From Pseudomonadota bacterium (lineage in GTDB: Bacteria > Pseudomonadota > Alphaproteobacteria > Acetobacterales > Acetobacteraceae): a stretch of DNA of 12,780 nucleotides. This document shows, one piece after another, positions 7,165 to 12,780 of the stretch; within the stretch, counting starts at the first letter, position 1, and each line of letters begins with the position of its first letter. The stretch spans positions 1 to 12,780 of the forward strand of contig JAKBCB010000055.1 in the NCBI GenBank assembly GCA_021808185.1, given 5' to 3'. The notes under the pieces were generated by a model. It was not told where the DNA came from. It ran no database searches and worked only from the letters and a program-made list of their open reading frames with translations. The translations under genes were made by a program, and so were the position numbers.

Positions 7165-9005
7165 GCCGCATCCGCCAGGATCAGTTCGGCCGCGCGCTCG
7201 CCGACCATCATCACGGCGCTCGCGATGAAAGTGCCGGGGATATGCGGGAACACCGAGGCATCGGCGACCCGCAGGCCGCGCGTGCCGTGGACACGCAGCG
7301 CGCCGTCCAGCACGCCGCCGCTGGCGCGGTCGCCGATCGGGCAGGTGCCCGCGGCATGGTGGCCCCAGGCGTGGTCGCGCACGAATTGCGTGAGCTGCGC
7401 GTCGGTTTCCACATCCGGACCGGGCAGGACTTCCTCGGCGATCAGCTTGCTCTCGCGCAGATGCGCGGTCATCCGCCGCACGAAGCGGATGCCGGCGACG
7501 ACCGCCGCAAGATCCTCGGCCGCGCCGGGGTCGTGGAAACTGTTGAACAGGATATCCGGTGGATCGCGCGGATCGCCCGAGCGCAGCGTGACGCGGCCGG
7601 CGCGATTGGTGGTGTGCGCTTTCAGGATCGCCCAGGTCAGGTAGCGGTGGCTCTCGGCGATCAGCCGGGAATAGCCGGGGAAATAGCCGCGAAACTGCGC
7701 CAGCAGCGCCATGCAGAACAGGTCCGGCAGCGGCGCGGCCGGGCTGGAGCGACGCGCCACCGCCAGCGCCGCGCCGTTGGACACGTACATTCCCTCGCCT
7801 CGCAACCAGTCCTGATAGAGCGGGTCGCCATGCTCGAACCGCGCGCCGTGCAGGCTTTCCCACGCGTCGGCCATTCGGTTGACGACGCCGACTTCGTAGC
7901 GGTCCTGCAAGTTGCGGCCGACGCCGGGCAGGGCGACGAGCGCGGGGATGCCGAAGCAGGCAAGCGTCGCCGGATCGCCGATGCCGGAGAGCATCAGCAG
8001 TTGCGGCGTGTTGAAGGTGCCGCCGGCCAGGATGACATCGCCGCGCGACCGCAGCAGCCGCGGCGCGCCCTCGGCGGCGTTCGGCGCGGCATGGGCGCGA
8101 TAGAGCCGGGCTCCCTTGCGGTATTCGACCCCGATAACCCGTGCGTCCGTGTCCAGCACGACGCGCGTCGCCAGTGCGTCGGTTTCGATCCGCAGGCGGT
8201 CGGGGCGGCGCGCGGCCACGTCCAGCACCCGTTCGCGCGTGCCGTTGCGGCGATGCCCGTTCGTGGAAAGCGGCGTGTAGCAGAGCCCCTCGTAGCCGGT
8301 ACGCGCCAGCCGGCGGTCGTTCGGGTCGGCATGGCCCGCGAACAGCCGCCACAGTTCCTCAAGCGGCGTTCCCCCGTCGTCGAGCGCGACGAGCGCTGAT
8401 TCGAGCAGGACGCGCATCAGCCGGTCGTCGGTGAACGCACGCTCTGGCAACGCCCGCTCGGTGCGCAGCCAGCCGCGCCAGCCATGCCCGGTCGGGTCGA
8501 GGCCGAGCAGCCCCGGCAGGCGCCAGAGCGGGCGATGGTGGCACGCCTCGATGGCGCGGAAATGCCGCTGCATGGCCGTTCCGGACCAGCCCGCATCGCC
8601 GGTTTGCGCGGCGATGCGGTCCCAGTCGGCGTCCGGCGCGGCGATGAAGATCATGGCGTTGTGCGCGGTGCAGCCGCCGAGGCCCGCGCTGCGCGGATAC
8701 AGCACGCCGCCGCGCGCGGCGGAGAAATTCGGGTCGCGGGCTTGTCGCGCGGGATCGGCGTCGTGACGGACGAAGAAATCCCAGCGCAGGGCGGGGTTTT
8801 CCGACGCGAACGGGTGGAAGGCCGGCACGTCGTAGTCGTCCGGCAGGCGCGGATCGTCGCCGGTGCGCGGGTCGCCCCCGGCTTCCAGCAGCACCACGCG
8901 CCGTCCGCCCTCGGCCAGCCGTGCCGCGAGCGCGCCGCCGCCCGCGCCCGCGCCGACCACGATGTGGTCGCACTCGGCCTCGTCCGTGCTGACCCGCGCT
9001 GGCAA
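7161..9005 (-). CDS. GMC-family FAD-dependent oxidoreductase
   Basis: This 614-aa flavoenzyme of the glucose-methanol-choline family typically oxidises alcohols or aldehydes. It has an N-terminal dinucleotide-binding motif VVGAGAGGGALAARLAE (16-32) followed by VVLLEAGG, and the family block YPRSAGLGGCTAHNAMIF (103-120). The second signature, GGTFNTPQLLMLSGIGDP, is mid-protein. A C-terminal active-site region reads WGHHAAGTCPIG (547-558), His550 being the likely base. The second catalytic position, usually His or Asn, falls on Ala597 in the IPGTFIASAV stretch. No Sec or Tat signal is visible. The only usable start is TTG at 9005. It has no clear ribosome binding site and sits six bases after the cytochrome stop in the same reading frame, so translation probably depends on coupling. 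Its TGA overlaps the start of the catalase-like gene. Confidence 0.9.
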   Translation of the reverse strand: MPARVSTDEAECDHIVVGAGAGGGALAARLAEGGRRVVLLEAGGDPRTGDDPRLPDDYDVPAFHPFASENPALRWDFFVRHDADPARQARDPNFSAARGGVLYPRSAGLGGCTAHNAMIFIAAPDADWDRIAAQTGDAGWSGTAMQRHFRAIEACHHRPLWRLPGLLGLDPTGHGWRGWLRTERALPERAFTDDRLMRVLLESALVALDDGGTPLEELWRLFAGHADPNDRRLARTGYEGLCYTPLSTNGHRRNGTRERVLDVAARRPDRLRIETDALATRVVLDTDARVIGVEYRKGARLYRAHAAPNAAEGAPRLLRSRGDVILAGGTFNTPQLLMLSGIGDPATLACFGIPALVALPGVGRNLQDRYEVGVVNRMADAWESLHGARFEHGDPLYQDWLRGEGMYVSNGAALAVARRSSPAAPLPDLFCMALLAQFRGYFPGYSRLIAESHRYLTWAILKAHTTNRAGRVTLRSGDPRDPPDILFNSFHDPGAAEDLAAVVAGIRFVRRMTAHLRESKLIAEEVLPGPDVETDAQLTQFVRDHAWGHHAAGTCPIGDRASGGVLDGALRVHGTRGLRVADASVFPHIPGTFIASAVMMVGERAAELILADAA

Positions 9006-9011
9006 GGCGGG

Positions 9012-11450
9012 TCAGAAGGTCTTGAGGAAGGCGATCAACGCGCGCTTATCGTCATCGGACAGCGGGGGCTCCTCGGTGAAGCGGTCGGTGCCGAAGTAAT
9101 GGCCGCGATTGACGACGAAATCCGGGCACTTGCTCAATGCGAGCATCGGCTCCGCCAGATTGGCGAATTTCTGCCGCAACTCCGCATCGGTGGCGCCCGG
9201 TGGCGCCGCGGCGAGATCCTTCCGCAGCGCGTCCAGCAGTGCGACGAGTTTTTCCGCGTGTTTTGCCTGCTCGCCCACGTCGCTGCTTTCGGCCAGGGGC
9301 TGGATGTTGGCCAGCAGGTTCACCGGCACACCTTGCGGGATCGGCCCGATCACGATGTCGCCGGATGCGCCGAAGAATTGCGGCAGCCAGCGATGCAGAA
9401 GGTCCTGCAACGGCCGCAGCACCGCCGGCACGTAGCCGGGCGGGATGGTGATGCTGCTGCGCGCCGTGGTGCGGTCGATCACCCCCGGCACGGCGTCGCC
9501 GAGCAGCGCGTCCTTCTCCCGCTTCTCCGGCCACAGCAACTGCTCGATCGACGCCTGGAACACGCGCATGCGCGCCGCGACCGATGGGTCCTGCTCGAAC
9601 GGGCCGAGGCTGTTGTTGAGCAGGAAGGGCGCGGTGGACCAGACGCTGATCAGCGACGGCGGCCGTGTGTAGCCACGCCCGCCCGCCGGCATGTGCCATT
9701 GGTACGGCTTGCCGGTGAACGGGTCGTGCACCGTGATGTCGCCGACCGACGGCAGATCCTTGTAGTCCTCGGACGAAAAATTGTCCCAGATGTTCCCACG
9801 CAGCGCGTTGGTGGCGAGCGGGCTGCACGCGTTGGTTTGCAGCAGCGTGACCGGCACGCGGAATTCGGCGGACAGGTAGTTGTCCGTCAGGAAGTCCGGC
9901 GCGTGCACGATGGCGCGCATCTGCTGCTTGTACTCATCGGTCTTGGTCCATGCCCAGTAGGCGTTCCAGCACGCGAGGTAGCCGGGGCCGGCGCAACCGT
10001 TCGGGTCGAGGCCCTTGGCCGGCTGCGGCGCCTTGCTGGAATGGCAGCGCGCACAGGTGTCGGCGAACACGCTCGCGCCACGGTCCAGCACGGCCGGGTC
10101 TTTCTCCAGATAGCCCGGTCCGCCCGGCGCGTCGCTCAGCTTGTGCGGCGCGGTGGCTTTCAGAAAGAACAACGCGGTCGCCGGCGTCTGCGCCTCGGTG
10201 GCCCGCCAGTAGGCCGAGTTCTGCTCCGCCTTCGCGATTTCGATCGGCGAGATGGGCTTGCCGCCCAGGACCGCGTTGAAGTGCGTCAGCCATTCCTCGC
10301 TGAACAGACCGATATTGATATAGACCCGGTTCAACGCGCCGAGCGCGCCGACCGAATCCGAACCGTCCTTGAGCACGCGCGGCGTGAAAACGATGTCGGG
10401 CGACTGGAAGAATCGGGTCAGCGCCGGATCTTGCGTGTAGTTGTTGAACTGCTTGTTGTTCAGCTCTCCGCCGGCCAGCCGTTCCTTGCCCCAGCGCATC
10501 GCTTGCCCGAGCCGCGGCCCGAGCGCGTAGATGGCGTTCATGGTGCGCGGGTTGTTGATGTTGTCGGTGGAGACCAGCGAGGTGTCCATCGCGCCGGGGC
10601 GGTAGGTATGGACGAGCTGGAAGAAGAAATTGCTGGCCCGGCTGTCGTAGATGAACAGCCGATCGACCCACATGTACTGCGCGCCGACCGTTGAACTGAG
10701 ATCGGCGAAGGTTGGATGCGCGGCGTCTTTCGGCGGGTGGATCGGGCTTGGGCCGACATGGCAGAAGCCGCAGGTCATGCCGACGCGGTACGGGCGGACG
10801 AGCTTGGCGTTATCGTAGTAGGTTTCGTCGGTGTAATACCGCTCCGGATCCCATGCGCGCCTGGCCGCGTCGTCGAAATCCGGGTTCGGAAACAGGCGAA
10901 GGCCGATGATGCCGGTGGGTTCGCCATAGTAGGAGCCGACCGGCACAGCGCCGCCGCGCGCGCCAAGCGCGACGCCTGGGTATTTGCTCGCGTCAGCGAA
11001 CGGGTCGGCCGGGCAGTCCGCCCGCCTCTTGTCCAGCCAAAGCCCGAAATGCGCGCTGTCCGGGCCAGTGGGCTTGTCGAAGCACGGCTCGCTGATCAGT
11101 CCCAGATAGTTCCACCGGCTGTCGCGGTCGAATTTCTGGCCGGGATGCGAGCTGACGATCTTCAACAGATCGAACGCGCCGAAGGTTGTCGCGGTCATCC
11201 CGTCCCAGAACCGGTCATTGCCGCCCGACCAGACGAGCCACGTGTTACGCCCCTGGATTTCCTGCTCGCTCAGCGCGATGCCGCCGTCCATGTCGTGGAA
11301 GTAGTCCTCGGCGGCGGCGGGAAAGGAACTTGCTTCCCTGCCGGCCCGCATCGCCTCGTCGCGGATCGGCCCGCTGTTCAGCCAGAATGAACCGATGACG
11401 ATGATCACCGCCGCGATCAGCAGCCACCGCAGTGCGCCACTTCGTCGCAT
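9012..11450 (-). CDS. Membrane-anchored di-haem cytochrome c, RoxA/MauG-like
   Basis: This 812-aa protein has an N-terminal hydrophobic segment (residues 9-24) acting as signal anchor, then a large periplasmic part. Two covalent haem c sites are visible: CGFCH (227-231) and CARCH (466-470). Other cysteines (123, 146, 486, 494, 542) could form disulfides. GRGYTRPPSL...VWSTAPFLLNNS (591-614) resembles the block of RoxA-type rubber oxygenases and other di-haem peroxidase-like cytochromes that reads approximately Y-K-x-R-P-L-x-G-x-W-A-T-A-P-Y-L-H-N-G-S. The C-terminus ends in a cytochrome c helix (LSDDDKRALIAFLKTF). Only two CxxCH motifs are present and the spacing of about 240 residues is broadly like that group. 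It is longer than RoxA (about 680-700 aa), so the reaction is uncertain: oxygenase, peroxidase and electron-transfer roles are all possible. A good RBS (11456-11462) supports the ATG at 11450. It leads the operon with the GMC and catalase-like genes. Confidence 0.88.
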   Translation of the reverse strand: MRRSGALRWLLIAAVIIVIGSFWLNSGPIRDEAMRAGREASSFPAAAEDYFHDMDGGIALSEQEIQGRNTWLVWSGGNDRFWDGMTATTFGAFDLLKIVSSHPGQKFDRDSRWNYLGLISEPCFDKPTGPDSAHFGLWLDKRRADCPADPFADASKYPGVALGARGGAVPVGSYYGEPTGIIGLRLFPNPDFDDAARRAWDPERYYTDETYYDNAKLVRPYRVGMTCGFCHVGPSPIHPPKDAAHPTFADLSSTVGAQYMWVDRLFIYDSRASNFFFQLVHTYRPGAMDTSLVSTDNINNPRTMNAIYALGPRLGQAMRWGKERLAGGELNNKQFNNYTQDPALTRFFQSPDIVFTPRVLKDGSDSVGALGALNRVYINIGLFSEEWLTHFNAVLGGKPISPIEIAKAEQNSAYWRATEAQTPATALFFLKATAPHKLSDAPGGPGYLEKDPAVLDRGASVFADTCARCHSSKAPQPAKGLDPNGCAGPGYLACWNAYWAWTKTDEYKQQMRAIVHAPDFLTDNYLSAEFRVPVTLLQTNACSPLATNALRGNIWDNFSSEDYKDLPSVGDITVHDPFTGKPYQWHMPAGGRGYTRPPSLISVWSTAPFLLNNSLGPFEQDPSVAARMRVFQASIEQLLWPEKREKDALLGDAVPGVIDRTTARSSITIPPGYVPAVLRPLQDLLHRWLPQFFGASGDIVIGPIPQGVPVNLLANIQPLAESSDVGEQAKHAEKLVALLDALRKDLAAAPPGATDAELRQKFANLAEPMLALSKCPDFVVNRGHYFGTDRFTEEPPLSDDDKRALIAFLKTF

Positions 11451-11455
11451 TCTGG

Positions 11456-11462
11456 TCCTCCC
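11456..11462 (-). promoter_or_regulatory. Ribosome binding site for the di-haem cytochrome gene
   Basis: On the minus strand GGGAGGA lies five bases before the ATG at 11450 and decides that start. Part of it sits in a small potential hairpin (CCCGC/GCGGG with a 4-base loop, 11460-11473), which could modestly mask the site. That masking idea is speculative. Confidence 0.7.
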
Positions 11463-11503
11463 GCTTGGGCGGGCAAGGCACTCGGCCCGCGAGCGGCACG
11501 ATT

Positions 11504-11530
11504 GTTAAATTTTGGGACCATCTCTGGCAA
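11504..11530 (-). promoter_or_regulatory. Candidate sigma70-type promoter of the cytochrome-GMC-catalase operon
   Basis: Reading the minus strand, TTGCCA (11530-11525, five of six to TTGACA) is followed after 15 bases by TTTAAC (11509-11504, four of six to TATAAT). They lie within the only AT-rich pocket upstream of the cytochrome start. The spacing is shorter than the ideal 17. An alternative -10, TAACAA at 17-base spacing, matches only three of six. Judged by eye only. Confidence 0.3.
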
Positions 11531-11852
11531 GAATTGCTTTGCGGCGGATGGTGATGCCCGGCGCGCACATTGCGCGTGACACGGCCTCAGGCCAGCCGAC
11601 GTTGCCGACGTTGCAGCCTCCGTGCACCTGTTCGTCGCTGTTGGAAGATCTCGGTCCAGGCGGATTGGCCGAGCCGGTTGGGCCATCCAGCCTGATGCCC
11701 CAGCGGAACACGGTACCGATCCGCGCGCCGCGGCCGGTCGTGTCCCACCTGCCCTGGATACGGACATTGATGAACGGATTGACCATCAGCCCGGGGCGGT
11801 AGCTGAACCGTACGTGCGCTGGACACACTGGAAACGTCCCCTGGGTGGCATG
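11505..11852 (-). pseudogene. Possible C-terminal remnant of an outer-membrane beta-barrel/porin-like gene
   Basis: A minus-strand frame runs from an in-frame TGA at 11853-11855 to TAA at 11505-11507. Its middle (FSYRPGLMVNPFINVRIQGRW and, a little later, RIGTVFRWGIRL) has strongly G/C-ending codons and the alternating aromatic/hydrophobic pattern of amphipathic outer-membrane beta strands, like the ends of bacterial porins such as OprB. No RBS or ATG explains it as an intact gene, and the region upstream does not continue it convincingly in any frame. The last 50 residues look less coding-like. It could equally be chance or a short gene preceding the cytochrome by 54 bases. Low confidence. 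Confidence 0.22.
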
Positions 11853-12025
11853 TCAGTCGGTGAGACCGCAAGGCGGACTCTGCAACACAACAGGGCCAAT
11901 GCTGACCTTCGCGACAGCCCGCGGTCCGGCTGTGCTTGAACCGTTGCCGACCACGCACCCGGTGTTCGGTGCCTTTCAGTCCGGCTCTTGCGGTCTGCTG
12001 CTATGGCGGCCTACGCTAACTTTGG

Positions 12026-12048
12026 GGTGAGCGAAGCTGCCGCTCACC
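12026..12048. repeat. Perfect 8-bp inverted repeat (hairpin or operator) upstream of cstA-like gene
   Basis: GGTGAGCG (12026-12033) is exactly complementary to CGCTCACC (12041-12048) across a 7-base loop (AAGCTGC). The right arm ends 98 bases before the cstA-like start. No T-tract follows on either strand, so it is not a standard terminator. It could be a leader hairpin or a dyad bound by a regulator. Confidence 0.5.
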
Positions 12049-12134
12049 GGCGAAATCCCGGTTCACCGACCTCGGCAAGCGTCACCGCCACGACTGCATG
12101 CGAAGCCGTCGCCGGCGAACCTGGGCAAGTGCAT

Positions 12135-12140
12135 GGGAGG
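12135..12140 (+). promoter_or_regulatory. Ribosome binding site for cstA-like gene
   Basis: GGGAGG lies six bases before the ATG at 12147. A GTG directly before it (12144) is in frame, but the spacing favours the ATG. Confidence 0.65.
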
Positions 12141-12146
12141 CACGTG

Positions 12147-12780
12147 ATGACGTTGCAGGCAAGGCTGACATGGGCCGGGGTGGCCGTGCTCGGCGCCATC
12201 TCGTTCGCGATCGTGGCTCTCACGCGCGGAGAACCGGTCAACGCGGCTTGGCTCGTCGTCGCCTCGGTGTGCATCTACTTCATCGCCTATCGCTTTTACG
12301 GTTTGTTCATCGCCAACAAGGTGCTTGGCGTCGATGTCGGCCGGCCGACGCCGGCGTATCGGCACAATGACGGCCTCGATTACGTGCCAACCAACCGATA
12401 CGTGCTGTTCGGCCATCACTTCGCCGCCATTGCCGGCGCGGGCCCGCTGGTGGGGCCGGTGCTGGCCGCGCAAATGGGCTATCTGCCCGGCACGCTGTGG
12501 ATGCTTGCCGGCGTCGTGTTCGCGGGGGCGGTGCAGGACATGACGGTCCTGTTCCTCTCGACACGGCGGGACGGGCGCTCGCTCGGCGACATGATCCGCT
12601 CGGAGGTCGGCGCGGTCCCCGGCGCTATCGCGGGCGTCGGCGTGCTGATGATCTGCGTCATCATTCTCGCGGTCCTCGCCCTCGTTGTGGTGAAGGCGCT
12701 GGCGGGCAGCCCGTGGGGCACGTTCACGGTCGTCTGCACCATCCCGATCGCGCTGATCATGGGCTTGTACAGCCGCTTCC
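12147..12780 (+). CDS. cstA: CstA-family carbon starvation / peptide transporter, N-terminal part
   Basis: The first 211 residues of a polytopic inner-membrane protein are present; the gene runs off the window (family members are usually about 500-700 aa). Membrane segments are visible at about 9-25, 33-54, 93-110, 116-136, 160-185 and 190-207. The block NRYVLFGHHFAAIAGAGPLVGPVLAAQ (83-109) is the hallmark of CstA proteins, followed by LPGTLWMLAGVVFAGAVQDM (113-132) and RRDGRSLGDMI (140-150). CstA and its paralogue BtsT import peptides or pyruvate with protons and are typically induced in carbon limitation. Which substrate applies here cannot be told. A GGGAGG site six bases upstream supports the start. 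It is divergent from the cytochrome operon, with an inverted repeat in its upstream region, and has no obvious functional tie to the redox genes. Confidence 0.93.
   Translation, partial: MTLQARLTWAGVAVLGAISFAIVALTRGEPVNAAWLVVASVCIYFIAYRFYGLFIANKVLGVDVGRPTPAYRHNDGLDYVPTNRYVLFGHHFAAIAGAGPLVGPVLAAQMGYLPGTLWMLAGVVFAGAVQDMTVLFLSTRRDGRSLGDMIRSEVGAVPGAIAGVGVLMICVIILAVLALVVVKALAGSPWGTFTVVCTIPIALIMGLYSRF

Larger units (their letters stand above)
11464..12146. other. Long divergent intergenic region with no intact gene
   Basis: About 680 bases separate the divergently transcribed cytochrome operon and cstA-like gene. Short open frames exist on both strands but none has a convincing start and domain. 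Recognisable contents are the candidate cytochrome promoter (11504-11530), a possible porin-like remnant on the minus strand (11505-11852), a 9-bp tandem repeat GCCGACGTT twice at 11595-11612, a small hairpin CCGC-AAG-GCGG near 11865, the perfect 8-bp inverted repeat at 12026-12048, and the cstA ribosome binding site at 12135-12140. I see no tRNA, no CRISPR repeat and no transposase. Confidence 0.6.

Noticed and set aside
7165..8352. Upstream extension of the catalase-like frame, giving an apparent 783-aa protein on the minus strand
   Set aside because: The added part overlaps the GMC gene in another frame and is Arg/Pro-rich without domains. The catalase-type sequence begins right at ATG 7164, which overlaps the GMC stop.
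9012..9014. TGA between cytochrome and GMC as a selenocysteine or programmed read-through codon
   Set aside because: The cytochrome C-terminal helix ends naturally just before it and no stem-loop typical of a SECIS element is apparent after it. Ordinary stop/restart is simpler.
8484..10694. Long plus-strand open frame of 736 aa across the GMC and cytochrome genes
   Set aside because: It is antisense to two clear enzymes, His/Arg/Gln-rich with no recognisable domain, as expected for the shadow of GC-rich codons.
11595..11612. Tandem GCCGACGTT repeat as the start of a repeat array
   Set aside because: Only two 9-bp copies are present, with no spacer pattern. This is compatible with chance or a coding remnant.
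11845..12030. Plus-strand 61-aa open frame in the intergenic region
   Set aside because: No ribosome binding site and no domain; the composition does not resemble the neighbouring genes.
12049..12075. CGGTTCACCGACC-like stretch as the T-arm of a tRNA
   Set aside because: No acceptor, D-arm or anticodon stem can be paired around it.

Overview
The window is uniformly GC-rich (roughly two-thirds G+C by eye) with dense, head-to-tail genes, frequent 4-base ATGA stop/start overlaps and strong G/C bias at third codon positions. Together with the gene families present this suggests an alphaproteobacterium, plausibly Rhodospirillales/Acetobacteraceae. That placement is an inference from style and content, because no rRNA or marker gene is present.

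Layout. (1) 1-2665, plus strand: the end of a ribose/monosaccharide-type (CUT2, RbsABC-like) ABC importer locus, with the C-terminus of one permease, a two-domain ATPase and a second, different permease. The substrate-binding protein is not in the window. (2) 2804-6004, plus strand: a compact three-gene set encoding a 143-aa protein of unknown family, a 430-aa membrane-anchored protein that appears to be an internal duplication, and a DyP-type haem peroxidase. (3) 11450-6001, minus strand: a three-gene operon encoding a large membrane-anchored di-haem cytochrome c resembling the RoxA/MauG-type group, a GMC-family FAD oxidoreductase, and a small catalase-like haem protein. (4) 11464-12146: about 680 bases with no convincing intact gene, holding a possible porin-like gene remnant, a candidate promoter for the cytochrome operon and a perfect 8-bp hairpin upstream of (5) the 5' part of a CstA-family carbon-starvation/peptide transporter, cut by the window end.

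The most interesting region is the convergent pair (2)+(3). The two operons meet tail to tail with their stop codons physically overlapping (6001-6004) and between them encode four clear redox enzymes plus two unassigned proteins. The catalase-like protein has a Thr-His distal pair and no distal Asn by my alignment. It keeps the proximal Tyr motif, so it looks more like the mini-catalase/allene-oxide-synthase group acting on organic hydroperoxides than a true catalase. A working hypothesis (inference) is an envelope-linked system in which the di-haem cytochrome oxidises or cleaves a hydrophobic, perhaps isoprenoid or lipid, substrate, the GMC enzyme oxidises alcohol/aldehyde products, and the catalase-like and DyP proteins process the hydroperoxides. 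No substrate can be read from the sequence.
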